This document shows positions 22,786 to 31,181 of a DNA stretch of 34,948 nucleotides, in pieces. The stretch lies in contig JACQXD010000100.1 in the NCBI GenBank assembly GCA_016208875.1, positions 1 to 34,948 of the forward strand. The letters are read 5' to 3'. Within the stretch, counting starts at the first letter, position 1, and every line of letters starts with the position of its first letter. Under the pieces are notes generated by a model. That model searched no databases. It saw only the letters and a program-made list of their open reading frames with translations, and was not told the DNA's origin. A program made the translations under genes and the position numbers. The stretch comes from Nitrospirota bacterium (GTDB lineage Bacteria; Nitrospirota; Thermodesulfovibrionia; Thermodesulfovibrionales; UBA1546).

Positions 22786-24882
22786 CTAACCTCCATTCCT
22801 TATCAAAAAAAGTAGGCTTAGAGACATTATCTTTATCAATACCACAAAGAGGATCGTGTTTTGAATTCCGAATAAAGGCACAAAGAATATTGCCGTCAGA
22901 AGAGCACCTAAAAAAGAGCCTGCAAGGTCAAAGGCATAAAGCTGTCCTGCAACACGTGCGGAAACGCCCTCCTTCATCAATTGATTTGCCGCCGCAAATT
23001 CCGCACCTGCGATCACGCCGGTCAAAAAACTCAACGTATAGAATAAAATCTCCCTTGTAAAAAAAACCGGAGAAGAGACTAAGAGCAGTATAGTTAATAT
23101 CTCGAACAGCTTAAAACCCCTCAAAGGTCTTTTTATCCCTTTACCGATATAAGCGCCTGCTGCAACCCCGATCATAAAGACTGCCGTTATAAGGCCTATC
23201 ACCTCATAGATATACCCGAATACCGTCTGGTAACAGAGGATTATTATCATTGAAAACGCCATGGCAGAATATCCGGTTGTAAAGATGGAGTAATAAAGAG
23301 ATACTTTTTTTCTCCATGAAACAACGGCTCCGATGAAGAATAAGACGGCTGCAAAGGTCACCAGAGGGTTGCCGTAATCGAGGATAAACATCAGGGCATT
23401 GCCTTTCTGTATCTCCGCCCATAACATCAGATTATATAAATAGGCAACAGGTCTACGATCCTCATTCACCGCTTTAACCTTTCCGAGCCTTTCCTTAACC
23501 ATATTCACTTTTAAGGGAGAAAAGGCGTCTCTTAATATATAGGGGTGAAAATATTTTGTTTCGATCCCTTTTTTAGAGAACCTGTCTTCGAGTAATCCGG
23601 GATCGGTATTGATAAAGGTATCGGAAGCGATCAGGATGCCATATTCCCCGGATGAGAGTTCGACATGCCGAAAAACTTTTTTTAGCGAATTATATATAGA
23701 GCCGTTAGCCGTCTGCATCCTTTTCCCTACATAACCGAATGCCGTTGGAAGGGATAATAATAGCTCGCCGTCCTGTTTTAATGCACTCCTTACCTCTCTA
23801 AAGAACTCAACCGTATAAAACCTGTTTATGTTTGCCGTGGAAGGTTCGGGGAGATTAAAAACGATTAGGTCATAATGCGGGCGATTTAATGTCTTTATAA
23901 ATCTCCTTGCATCCACCGTTATTATCTTCAACCTCTTATCATCGAGATAATCCCTGTCTTTTTTATTGAGGATATCTAATGAAACATTTATCATCTCCGC
24001 ATCTATCTCTACGAAGTCTATACCGGCTATCGGGTATTTCAGGAACTCCCTTAAAACAGCGGGAGAACCTCCTACTAACAATATGCTGCCGGCAGAAGGA
24101 TGAAGCGACATCGGCAGATGTGCCTTCAATTCCTCTGCCTGAGGGTCGGGATATGAAAACTGGAATTTCCCGGCCCCATACACATTTGCCTGCCCTTTTT
24201 CATTTAAGACCCTTATTTCCCCGTATTTCGATTCTACCCGTTTGACGAGGGTAAAGCCCTTCCATTGAATTGATCTGTTTATCCTATCGGTTCCAAGATA
24301 AAGAAGGAGGGGGATCAAAAAAAGGACAATGAGAAATTTCTTTCTAAGAAGGGATAATGCTATAAGAGCATTTATTAGACTGACGGTAAGCAAAAGGACA
24401 AAGGGGTTAACTCTGCCGGATAGCACTAAAGTGAATAAGGTGCCGCCGATAAAAGCACCTATCGCCTCAAGGCCGTACGCCTTTGAAGAATCGCCTTTCA
24501 GATGAGAAACGGCTAACGGGAACTGGAAACCGAGGATAAAACATATAGGTGTAATGGCGATGATTGTCGAGATTATTACAGTTGTCAGAGGGATCGTCTC
24601 GCCATGCTCAAGAGAAAAAATAAGTCTAATTAAGTCGCTGAAGATAACCGTGGGCTGAACCAGAAAAGCAATTAGTAAAAAGGATATTCCGAATGCGTGT
24701 TTTATTTTGAACCTGTGGCCTGCGTAACTTCCTATTCCTACTGCTGAAAGCCAGACAGAGAGGGTTATACCGATATCGAGTTCGTTCCCTGAGAATACCG
24801 ACATGAGCTGCCGCAAGGCCGTTATCTGCATGAGGATCGAGGTTAGTCCCACTACGATGATGGGAGTCACGTGAGTTTTCAT
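22786..24882 (-). CDS. Membrane-embedded spermidine synthase-like protein (MFS/spermidine synthase fusion type)
   Basis: 698 residues: about seven N-terminal helices (TPIIVVGLTSILMQITALRQLMSV ... LLIVLFLIPLLLYLG), a soluble aminopropyltransferase/methyltransferase-like domain (about 215-475), then seven or so C-terminal helices. In the soluble domain, ILLVGGSPAVLREFLKYP and GIDFVEIDAEMI correspond to the nucleotide-binding loop and its acidic residue, and YDLIVFNLPEPSTANINRFYTVEFF corresponds to the catalytic D-LP-P-----LY region with Asn in place of the usual first Asp. Polyamine synthesis is therefore not assured. It follows the siroheme gene remnant by 11 bases and is probably read from the same message. 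Confidence 0.8.
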   Translation of the reverse strand: MKTHVTPIIVVGLTSILMQITALRQLMSVFSGNELDIGITLSVWLSAVGIGSYAGHRFKIKHAFGISFLLIAFLVQPTVIFSDLIRLIFSLEHGETIPLTTVIISTIIAITPICFILGFQFPLAVSHLKGDSSKAYGLEAIGAFIGGTLFTLVLSGRVNPFVLLLTVSLINALIALSLLRKKFLIVLFLIPLLLYLGTDRINRSIQWKGFTLVKRVESKYGEIRVLNEKGQANVYGAGKFQFSYPDPQAEELKAHLPMSLHPSAGSILLVGGSPAVLREFLKYPIAGIDFVEIDAEMINVSLDILNKKDRDYLDDKRLKIITVDARRFIKTLNRPHYDLIVFNLPEPSTANINRFYTVEFFREVRSALKQDGELLLSLPTAFGYVGKRMQTANGSIYNSLKKVFRHVELSSGEYGILIASDTFINTDPGLLEDRFSKKGIETKYFHPYILRDAFSPLKVNMVKERLGKVKAVNEDRRPVAYLYNLMLWAEIQKGNALMFILDYGNPLVTFAAVLFFIGAVVSWRKKVSLYYSIFTTGYSAMAFSMIIILCYQTVFGYIYEVIGLITAVFMIGVAAGAYIGKGIKRPLRGFKLFEILTILLLVSSPVFFTREILFYTLSFLTGVIAGAEFAAANQLMKEGVSARVAGQLYAFDLAGSFLGALLTAIFFVPLFGIQNTILFVVLIKIMSLSLLFLIRNGG

Positions 24883-24893
24883 GAGTATTCTTT

Positions 24894-25331
24894 CTAAGAA
24901 TTTGTTCGGAATTTTTTTATTATCTCTTTTGTCGCCAGTTTTTTCAAAAACCTCCCCCTTTTCTTTTTATCCTTAATTTCAATCATAGCCTTTGCGCGTA
25001 ATTTTTTAAGAGAGTTCAGATATTTCCCAAACTCAGGGCTGTAGAGTTTTTCGAGATCCTTTCTAAGGAATGCATTCCGAAGATCACCTTTTTTATATCC
25101 GCGTGGAATATATTTTATATTTCCACCGGAACCTTCTTTTTTTAATCTCTGCGTCAGCGTTGGGCTTATCACGGTTATTACCGCCCCTGCCTTAAGCAGT
25201 GATAAGACTTTTCTTTCTGCAACCCTGCCTCCGCCGGCTACAACGCATTTTTTGTTTTTTAATCTTAAAAAAACAGGATAATACACAGGCGTAACAGACG
25301 ATACGGGTTTTGTATTTATTAAGGGTCTCAT
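24894..25331 (-). CDS. Precorrin-2 dehydrogenase/ferrochelatase (Met8/CysG-N type), internally deleted
   Basis: Family enzymes make siroheme from precorrin-2 with NAD. The first 92 residues match well: YYPVFLRLKNKKCVVAGGGRVAERKV is the Rossmann motif, then LKAGAVITVISPTL and RGYKKGDLRNAFL. The chain then goes directly to RKDLEKLYSPEFGKYLNSLKKLRAKA, which belongs to the C-terminal helical domain. The segment between (usually ATDDxxVN..., the catalytic Asp and the dimerisation part, about 65-75 residues) is absent, so it has 145 residues instead of about 210-220. The frame is kept. The join falls beside the perfect palindrome GGAATGCATTCC. Probably not an active enzyme. Confidence 0.75.
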   Translation of the reverse strand: MRPLINTKPVSSVTPVYYPVFLRLKNKKCVVAGGGRVAERKVLSLLKAGAVITVISPTLTQRLKKEGSGGNIKYIPRGYKKGDLRNAFLRKDLEKLYSPEFGKYLNSLKKLRAKAMIEIKDKKKRGRFLKKLATKEIIKKFRTNS

Positions 25332-25366
25332 AATTGAATAGACATTATTCAGAAAATCTCCCCTCG

Positions 25367-25415
25367 CCCCTCTTTGCCAAAGAGGGGTATTATTCCTCCC
25401 TTTGGCAAAGGGAGG
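25367..25415. repeat. Tandem pair of TTTGcCAAA palindromes
   Basis: CCCCTCTTTG..CAAAGAGGGG (25367-25387) and CCTCCCTTTG..CAAAGGGAGG (25395-25415), each a 21-base near-perfect dyad, followed by TAAGGAGGGATTTTATAAAT. This is a dispersed intergenic repeat of a kind seen in many bacterial genomes. It sits between bamD and the siroheme gene and may act as a partial transcription stop. Confidence 0.75.
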
Positions 25416-25485
25416 TAAGGAGGGATTTTATAAATATTCAATGTCCACATTATTATGCGAAGATTAATAATTTAGGCTTTACGCT

Positions 25486-26235
25486 TCACGGTTTAATGGA
25501 TAACAGTTCGCTTTTTGCTTCCGGCACAAGCTTATTATTCGGATATTTTTCTATTAGGAGTTTGAAATATTCCTCAGCCTTCTTCTTTTCGCCGAGCTTT
25601 TTATATGACAATGCAAGGTGATATAGAACATCCGCTTCTTGTTTAAAACCGGGGAATCTTTGGAGGAGTCCCTCAAATCTTTTGATAGCCGCATCGTAAG
25701 ATTCTTTTTTATAATAAAAAGTGCCTACACCGAATTCATGATCGGAGAGTGTCTCTTTACTTTTTTCGATCCTAACCGCAATTTCCTCCTTATATGGATT
25801 TCTCGGAAACAATCTCTTCAGCCTCTCGAATTCTTCGAGTGCCCTCGACGCTGCACCATAACCCCTATCCGGACTCTCTATCTGGTTGAAATATATCATA
25901 GCAATCTGGTACTGGGCGTAAGGTGCAAATTTATCTTCAGGGTATATCTCTAAAAACTTCCTGTACTCTTCGATGGCATGGTCGTTATCCTCTTCCTTGA
26001 TATATATTTCTGCGATCCTCTGTTGTGCGAGAGGGGCGTACTTTTTTGTGAGGTCCCTGCTCTTGATCTCGAGAAAGGCCGTTCTTGCCTCTTCATAATC
26101 CTTTTTCGCCATGAGCTCATTTGCCTTTTCCCATGCCCTCTCGACCTCGAATGTTTCATCGGGTTTTACGGACGGTTTTTTCGAACACGATACGATAAGA
26201 ATGATTGATAAAAGCAGCAGAATTATTTTTTGCAT
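25486..26235 (-). CDS. bamD: Outer-membrane assembly lipoprotein BamD
   Basis: Lipoprotein signal with lipobox IVSC (Cys17), then five TPR-like repeats: WEKANELMAKKDYEEARTAF, APLAQQRIAEIYIKEEDNDHAIEEYRKFLEIYP, APYAQYQIAMIYFNQ, FGVGTFYYKKESYDAAIKRFEGLLQRFP, VLYHLALSYKKLGEKKKAEEYFKLLIEKYP. Length 249 and the RDRGYGAASRALEEFERLKRLFPRNPY-like stretch fit BamD, which helps BamA insert outer-membrane proteins such as the porin in this window. The last codons and stop run into a short heptad-like stretch (ACCGTGA, AGCGTAA, AGCCTAA), so the exact end may have shifted. Complete otherwise. Confidence 0.9.
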   Translation of the reverse strand: MQKIILLLLSIILIVSCSKKPSVKPDETFEVERAWEKANELMAKKDYEEARTAFLEIKSRDLTKKYAPLAQQRIAEIYIKEEDNDHAIEEYRKFLEIYPEDKFAPYAQYQIAMIYFNQIESPDRGYGAASRALEEFERLKRLFPRNPYKEEIAVRIEKSKETLSDHEFGVGTFYYKKESYDAAIKRFEGLLQRFPGFKQEADVLYHLALSYKKLGEKKKAEEYFKLLIEKYPNNKLVPEAKSELLSIKP

Positions 26236-26263
26236 TATGTTATTTAAACTTTAAGATATATAT

Positions 26264-26398
26264 TTAGTCAAGGCCGGTATTTTGTCTCAAGGTATCTTTT
26301 TCTTTCCGGCTTAATAAATTGATAAATACATTTACCACCATCGGGTCGAATTGTAACCCGGCCTCCCTTTTCAGTTCTTCTATGGCCTCGTCCTTCAT
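26264..26398 (-). pseudogene. HD-GYP domain C-terminal tail, out of frame with its N-terminal part
   Basis: 44 codons read MKDEAIEELKREAG, LQFDPMVVNVFINLLS, RKEKDTLRQNTGLD, then TAA. The EAIEELKREAGxQFDPxVV wording is the typical end of HD-GYP c-di-GMP phosphodiesterases. It overlaps the 3' part of the 26268-26678 ORF in another frame. The HD and GYP motifs themselves are missing, so it is the remnant of a deleted gene. Confidence 0.8.
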
Positions 26399-26678
26399 CA
26401 CCTGTCTTTATATCAATCGTATTACTGAAATTCCCTCCGGCTATTATTTCCGAACTGCCCTTATATAAATTTCTAATGGGACGGACAATGCTTTTTGAAA
26501 CGTATCCGTGCATAATCCCTATGGCGATTATCAGGAGTATTACACACTCTGCAAAGCACAGTACGGATTCACTAATACCGGGTATGTGTAAAGGGATAAG
26601 ATAAAAAGAGACATGGGCCGATAAGAAACCCGCAAGGATCAGCAGACTTATAATATTAAATCTTCTTTCTATCCTCAT
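26268..26678 (-). CDS. Membrane HAMP-domain protein fragment (N-terminal part of a deleted HD-GYP protein)
   Basis: Two membrane helices (FNIISLLILAGFLSAHVSFYLI and ESVLCFAECVILLIIAIGIMHGY), then a HAMP domain (SIVRPIRNLYKGSSEIIAGGNFSNTIDIKTGDE). From residue 95 on (GRGHRRTEKGG...) the translation is nonsense, because the HD-GYP tail continues in another frame from the sequence GGTGATGAA. The original protein was most likely a sensor with a c-di-GMP phosphodiesterase output. The start overlaps the end of the mnmG remnant by 23 bases. Confidence 0.7.
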   Translation of the reverse strand: MRIERRFNIISLLILAGFLSAHVSFYLIPLHIPGISESVLCFAECVILLIIAIGIMHGYVSKSIVRPIRNLYKGSSEIIAGGNFSNTIDIKTGDEGRGHRRTEKGGRVTIRPDGGKCIYQFIKPERKRYLETKYRP

Positions 26679-27204
26679 GCCTTCTCTTCTTCTCGATACT
26701 TATGAGTAAGAGCGATACCGCTGCAGGAGTGACGCCGGGGATCCTGCCTGCTTGACCAAGATCGGTAGGCATTACATGCTGAAGTTTACCGAGAATCTCT
26801 TTTGAGAGACCGTTCACCGAAGTATAGTCAAATCCGTTAGGGATCTTCCTTGCCGCGATCTTTTTAAGTTTTTCCGCCATCTCTAACTGTCTGGTAATGT
26901 AGCCGCTGTATTTTGTCTGTATCTCAACCTGTTTTTCTATATCGGCAGTAAGGGCTTTTTCAGAAGGAGAAAATCTCTTTATAAAACCATAGCCTATTTC
27001 CGGTCTCTTGAGAAGTTGTTCGAGACTTATGTCTTCGGATACCGGAGAGGCATTGATGGCTGCAAGTGCATCATTGATAACTGACGGCTTAAGCCTTGTC
27101 TTCCCGATCCTCTCAAGTTCCTCGGATATGAGACTCCTTTTCTCTTCAAATTTTTTGTAGTCATTATCCCCGATAAGACCGATCTTGAACCCCTTTTTCA
27201 TCAA
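26656..27204 (-). CDS. mnmG: MnmG C-terminal part (gene broken by a deletion)
   Basis: The 182 residues match the C-terminal helical domain of MnmG (GidA), which binds tRNA and MnmE: MKKGFKIGLIGDNDYKKFEEKR, ETQxKYSGYI-type IQTKYSGYITRQ, KIPNGFDYTSVNGLSKEILGKL and TDLGQAGRIPGVTPAAVSLLLI. In this frame the gene is already readable upstream of the track start, as [11 protein letters not shown] at about 27207-27239, directly abutting the end of the N-terminal part. It therefore does not start at the ATG but continues the same gene. Confidence 0.88.
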   Translation of the reverse strand: MMKKGFKIGLIGDNDYKKFEEKRSLISEELERIGKTRLKPSVINDALAAINASPVSEDISLEQLLKRPEIGYGFIKRFSPSEKALTADIEKQVEIQTKYSGYITRQLEMAEKLKKIAARKIPNGFDYTSVNGLSKEILGKLQHVMPTDLGQAGRIPGVTPAAVSLLLISIEKKRRHEDRKKI

Positions 27205-27227
27205 TCTGAGATCGGCATTGTCATGTC

Positions 27228-28436
27228 TTAAGAGATCAGAGGCTCTTCCCCTCTTAGTTTTAAGGATGCGTTTATCCCTGCCATCAGTCCCTGAGCAGCC
27301 GCCTCCTCGTATCCAGATGTGCCGTTGATCTGGCCTGCGAGAAAGAGTCCTTCGATTAATTTTGTCTCAAGGGTTTGCCTGAGCTGTGTCGGGAAAACAA
27401 AGTCGTACTCTATTGCATACCCCGGCCGCATTATCTCGGTATTTTCAAGTCCGGGTATGGTACGCACAAGCTTCACCTGAACATCATATGGAAGGCTGGT
27501 GGATATACCGTTTGCATAATATTCCTTTGTCTCGAGACCCTCGGGCTCTAAGAAGACCTGATGCCGCGGCCTCTCCGAAAATCTGACGACCTTATCCTCT
27601 ATAGAGGGACAGTACCTTGGTCCGATCCCATTGATCCTTCCACTGTAAAGCGGTGAACGATCGAGATTGTTGAGGATTATCCTGTGAGTCTCGGAATTGG
27701 TATATGTTATATAACATGGCAGTTGAGGATTCGTGATCCTTTCGGTGTTGTGTGAAAATGGCATCGGAGGTTCATCTCCGTATTGTGGTTCTGTCTTTGA
27801 AAAGGCGATTGTCCTTGCGTCGAGCCTTGGCGGCGTCCCGGTTTTCAATCTACCCATCTTAAATCCGAGTTCCTTCAATGATCCCGAAAGTCCGACGGAT
27901 GGAAATTCGCCTGCCCTCCCGGCGGCAAAGTTATCGAGACCGATATGGATCAACCCCTTAAGGAAGGTCCCTGTTGTCACTATTGCGGCAGCAGCACCGT
28001 AAAAAACATCGAGAGATGTAAGGATGCCCTTTATTTTGTTGTCCTCTGTAACTATCTTCTCTACGGACGCCTGCTTTATATCGAGGTTTTGCTGTGATTC
28101 AAGGACCTTTCGCATCAGGAGTCTGTATAAGACTCTGTCTGCCTGTACCCTTAATGACCACACAGCAGGCCCTTTTGACTTGTTTAATACCCTGAACTGT
28201 ATCCCTGCCTTATCCGTCACTTTTGCCATCTCGCCGCCGAGGGCGTCTATCTCGCGTACAAGATGTCCCTTTGCAAGCCCTCCGATGGCAGGGTTGCACG
28301 ACATCTGCGCGATTGTGTCCAGATTCATTGTGATAAGGCATGTGGAAAGTCCCATCCGGGATGAAGCAAGTGCAGCCTCGCAGCCTGCATGGCCTGCTCC
28401 AATAACAATCACGTCATAATCTCGGTCTTTAAGCAT
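27228..28436 (-). CDS. mnmG: MnmG (GidA) tRNA modification enzyme, N-terminal FAD domain (gene broken)
   Basis: MnmG with MnmE adds the carboxymethylaminomethyl group to U34 of certain tRNAs. FAD site [21 protein letters not shown] at the start, then [34 protein letters not shown]-type [47 protein letters not shown] and the second FAD segment [27 protein letters not shown] are all intact. The frame ends at RGEEPLIS*. The conserved block expected next (DRSEAYIGVLIDDLVTKG... to SRAEYR, about 33 residues) is absent, and the sequence resumes out of frame at [11 protein letters not shown]. Both halves are otherwise well kept, so the loss is recent or an assembly error. Confidence 0.9.
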   Translation of the reverse strand: MLKDRDYDVIVIGAGHAGCEAALASSRMGLSTCLITMNLDTIAQMSCNPAIGGLAKGHLVREIDALGGEMAKVTDKAGIQFRVLNKSKGPAVWSLRVQADRVLYRLLMRKVLESQQNLDIKQASVEKIVTEDNKIKGILTSLDVFYGAAAAIVTTGTFLKGLIHIGLDNFAAGRAGEFPSVGLSGSLKELGFKMGRLKTGTPPRLDARTIAFSKTEPQYGDEPPMPFSHNTERITNPQLPCYITYTNSETHRIILNNLDRSPLYSGRINGIGPRYCPSIEDKVVRFSERPRHQVFLEPEGLETKEYYANGISTSLPYDVQVKLVRTIPGLENTEIMRPGYAIEYDFVFPTQLRQTLETKLIEGLFLAGQINGTSGYEEAAAQGLMAGINASLKLRGEEPLIS

Positions 28437-28503
28437 TAATTTATTATACTATAATGGAGAATGGAATCCGATTTGAGTATAATATTCACAAACGGAGGTT
28501 ATT

Positions 28504-28995
28504 ATTTCCTCGATAATAATAGACGGCTATAATCTTATAGGTATATATCATAAAGACCTCGAGGTTCAGAGACAGAGGCTTATAGATTCCCTTGTTGAGT
28601 ATAAAAAAAATAAGGGGCACGACATTACGGTTGTGTTCGATGGATGGAAAAATGGGAGCGGTGTGGAGAACAGGTCTGTTGTTGGCGGGGTAATCGTGAT
28701 CTATTCGAGGCTTGGAGAAAAGGCGGATTCTGTTATTAAAAGGATAATCTCTTCCGATAATAATCGTCAATGGATTGTTGTTTCTTCCGACAGGGATATA
28801 GCAGACCATGCATGGTCATGCGGCTCTGTTGCAATATCCTCAGAGGAATTTTTAAATGGTATCGAGAAATCCGGAAACGTGGCAGGAGACTTTGCTCTTT
28901 TAGAGGAAGACGAGGACGTATCCCGGAAAAAGGGAAATCCCGGGAGGCTTTCTAAAAAAGAAAAGACAAAGAGAAGGGCATTAAATAAACTGTAG
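28504..28995 (+). CDS. YacP-like NYN-domain protein (predicted RNase), probable ATT start
   Basis: The track starts at 28633, but the NYN fold begins earlier: SSIIIDGYNLIG, with the first catalytic Asp, is readable from 28507. No ATG, GTG or TTG exists in this frame after the upstream TAA. An ATT at 28504 stands where Met is expected and has GGAGG (28494-28498) five bases before it, so AUU initiation is likely (163 residues). Further NYN features: GHDITVVFDGWKNG, VIYSRLGEKADSVIKR, WIVVSSDRDIADHAW. The basic tail (SRKKGNPGRLSKKEKTKRRA) may bind RNA. Divergent from mnmG with a 67-base gap. Confidence 0.8.
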   Translation: MSSIIIDGYNLIGIYHKDLEVQRQRLIDSLVEYKKNKGHDITVVFDGWKNGSGVENRSVVGGVIVIYSRLGEKADSVIKRIISSDNNRQWIVVSSDRDIADHAWSCGSVAISSEEFLNGIEKSGNVAGDFALLEEDEDVSRKKGNPGRLSKKEKTKRRALNKL

Positions 28996-29013
28996 GGTAT
29001 GTTTAGAAAAGGA

Positions 29014-29145
29014 ATAGAGAAGGGGACAATCTTTTCGCTCATTCTCGGTCTTCGACCTCCGAGGTATTTTGCCTCTTTAATTTATTTTAATAAATATCTG
29101 AATATCGGCAAAATAAATCCGCTCAAAGACAGTCCCCTTCTCTAT
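29014..29145. mobile_element. MITE-like element with 14-bp perfect terminal inverted repeats
   Basis: ATAGAGAAGGGGAC at 29014-29027 is exactly repeated in reverse complement as GTCCCCTTCTCTAT at 29132-29145. The 132-base interior is AT-rich and non-coding. It fills the gap between the NYN and PAP2 genes. A related half-site (AGAAAAGGGGACAACTG) occurs at about 13191-13207. Confidence 0.7.
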
Positions 29146-29167
29146 GCAATATGAAATATAACGATAG

Positions 29168-30049
29168 GTGATAAAAGAATTGGGGATTATATTTAGATTA
29201 AGACCGGCGGATGCAGTAACGATAATCTTCATCGGTGTTTTATTAGTAATCACGCTAAGTTTTAATTCGGTAATACCGAACAGACTGATCTTGATATCGA
29301 TCTATATTTCGCTGCTTATTGCCCAGCTTATTCTTATTAAAGTTAAAGACAAAAACAAATTAGTGAGGCTTACATATGACCTTCTATTCCCTGTAATCAG
29401 TGTGCTCATATTATTTGATAGTCTTGGAGGGGTTGTCCATTATGTGAATCCTGACGATATAGATCCCCTCCTAATCGAGATTGACTATATGTTTTTTAAT
29501 AACCACCCGACGGTAATGCTCGAAGCGATCACGAACCCTTTTCTAACGGATATACTCCAAATAGCATATTCTACTTATTATTTTCTCCCTATAACTATGG
29601 GCATCTCGCTGCTGAAGAATGGTCAAAGAGAGGATTTCGACAGAACGTTATTTATTATATTGTTCTGTTTTTATCTCTCATACGTCGGTTATATAATATG
29701 GCCTGCAATTGGACCGAGATTTACACTTGACCATCTCCAGAGTCAAAAATTACAGGGTCTTTTTATTGCGGAACCAATAAAAAATCTCCTAAATAAAATC
29801 GAAGGCATAAAGAGAGACGCATTTCCGAGCGGGCATACGGGGATTGCCCTTACGGTTCTTTATCTTTCGTATAGATTTAAGAAAAGGCTTTTCCGGATAT
29901 TCCTCCCTTTGGTTGCATTACTCATATTCTCTACCGTGTACTGCAGATATCATTACGTTATTGATGTAATTGCAGGGATAGGACTTGCGATTATGACAAT
30001 TCTTTTGGGAGAGTGGTATTATGGATGGTGGAAGAATAATAAGGCATGA
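29168..30049 (+). CDS. PAP2-family membrane phosphatase
   Basis: GTG start with only a weak ribosome site. Six to seven membrane helices (VTIIFIGVLLVITLSF, LILISIYISLLIAQLILI, ...). PAP2 active-site motifs are FPSGHTGI and YCRYHYVIDVIAG, the second with Arg and the essential His-x3-Asp. The first motif (KxxxxxxRP) is less clear. Length 293 and the Y-Y-P context (WPAIGPRF) resemble the subgroup related to inositol-phosphorylceramide synthase/AUR1. Likely removes phosphate from a lipid phosphate or moves head groups at the membrane. Regulatory sequence may be supplied by the element just upstream. Confidence 0.85.
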   Translation: MIKELGIIFRLRPADAVTIIFIGVLLVITLSFNSVIPNRLILISIYISLLIAQLILIKVKDKNKLVRLTYDLLFPVISVLILFDSLGGVVHYVNPDDIDPLLIEIDYMFFNNHPTVMLEAITNPFLTDILQIAYSTYYFLPITMGISLLKNGQREDFDRTLFIILFCFYLSYVGYIIWPAIGPRFTLDHLQSQKLQGLFIAEPIKNLLNKIEGIKRDAFPSGHTGIALTVLYLSYRFKKRLFRIFLPLVALLIFSTVYCRYHYVIDVIAGIGLAIMTILLGEWYYGWWKNNKA

Positions 30050-30096
30050 CTTAACAATTCCTTATACGCTGATAAAAATTTAATATCATCTTTCCC

Positions 30097-30126
30097 TTGA
30101 CCCTGTTATAGCGATGGAGTTATTAT
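30097..30126 (+). promoter_or_regulatory. Possible promoter of the TauE/SafE operon
   Basis: TTGACC (30097-30102) and TATTAT (30121-30126) with an 18-base spacer. A dyad (GTTTCA 30134-30139, TGAAAC 30163-30168, with GCAATATTGC inside) follows before the ribosome site AAGGAGGA. Confidence 0.45.
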
Positions 30127-30197
30127 ATAAACCGTTTCAATAGTTAACGCAATATTGCTAAATGAAACAATTCTGAAAAGCTAAGGAGGATACAGGA

Positions 30198-31175
30198 TTG
30201 GTCAATTCAAAAAAAATTCTTAAGATTTCACAGATTATTTTTTTCTCTTTATTGGTTTTATCTTTGAGCCTTCCTGCGTTTGCGTCAGGGGGGCAGGAGG
30301 TTGCCAAAGAGGCGGTCCCGACATCCACCACTCCATGGTGGGTATGGCCGCTCGTGCTGTTTGTCGTCACGTTTGTTCTTGGGATATTGGCAGTTCTCGG
30401 CGGTGTTGGAGGAGGGGTTTTATTTGTACCGATTGTAGGCGGATTTTTCCCTTTCAGCATTGATTTTGTAAGAGGCGCAGGATTATTGGTTGCACTTGCC
30501 GGAGCGCTTGCAGCCGGACCAGGGCTTCTAAAAAGAAATCTCGCCAGCCTCAGGCTGGCCATTCCAGTTGCCCTTATTGCATCATCTGCTGCTATTGTCG
30601 GAGCAATGATCGGTCTTGCACTGAAACCGAATGTAGTCAACATCCTTCTCGGAGCGACAATCCTGCTAATTGTCCTAATAATGGCCACGGCAAAAAAATC
30701 GGATTTTCCGAAAGTTCCTAAGCCTGACAACCTTTCACAGTCATTGGCTATAATGGGGATTTATAGGGAAGAGTCCCTCGGGCAGGATGTTGAGTGGCAC
30801 ATACACAGAACACCTCAAGGATTGGCTTTATTCATCGTCATCGGTATAATGGCAGGAATGTTCGGACTTGGAGCCGGATGGGCGAATGTCCCTGTACTGA
30901 ATCTTCTGATGGGAGCGCCTCTGAAGATATCGGTTGCAACAAGCAAGTTCCTGCTTTCTATAACGGATACATCCGCAGCATGGGTATATCTCAATCAAGG
31001 CGCGGTGCTCCCTATGATCGTTGTTCCTTCCATCGTAGGAATAATGCTCGGTTCTATGGTAGGTGTGAAGATACTTGCAAGGGCAAAACCCAAGGCGATC
31101 AAATGGATGGTTATAGGTTTGCTTTTATTTGCCGGGTTAAGGGCTTTATTAAAAGGCCTTGGGATATGGAAATAA
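30198..31175 (+). CDS. Sulfite exporter TauE/SafE family permease
   Basis: TTG start, with AAGGAGG eight or so bases upstream. A signal-like first helix ending PAFASGGQ is followed by an Ala/Pro-rich linker and eight helices in two repeats. The repeat signatures are LAVLGGVGGGVLFVPIVGGFFPF and MAGMFGLGAGWANVPVLNLLM, the pattern of anion exporters for sulfite or organosulfonates. Length 325 is slightly long because of the N-terminal helix. An operon with the small membrane protein and a Usp protein downstream is likely. Confidence 0.88.
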   Translation: MVNSKKILKISQIIFFSLLVLSLSLPAFASGGQEVAKEAVPTSTTPWWVWPLVLFVVTFVLGILAVLGGVGGGVLFVPIVGGFFPFSIDFVRGAGLLVALAGALAAGPGLLKRNLASLRLAIPVALIASSAAIVGAMIGLALKPNVVNILLGATILLIVLIMATAKKSDFPKVPKPDNLSQSLAIMGIYREESLGQDVEWHIHRTPQGLALFIVIGIMAGMFGLGAGWANVPVLNLLMGAPLKISVATSKFLLSITDTSAAWVYLNQGAVLPMIVVPSIVGIMLGSMVGVKILARAKPKAIKWMVIGLLLFAGLRALLKGLGIWK

Positions 31176-31181
31176 GAATAG

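Noticed and set aside
29168-30049. The PAP2 gene as cargo of the adjacent inverted-repeat element
   Set aside because: Both inverted repeats lie upstream of the gene, so the gene is outside the element.
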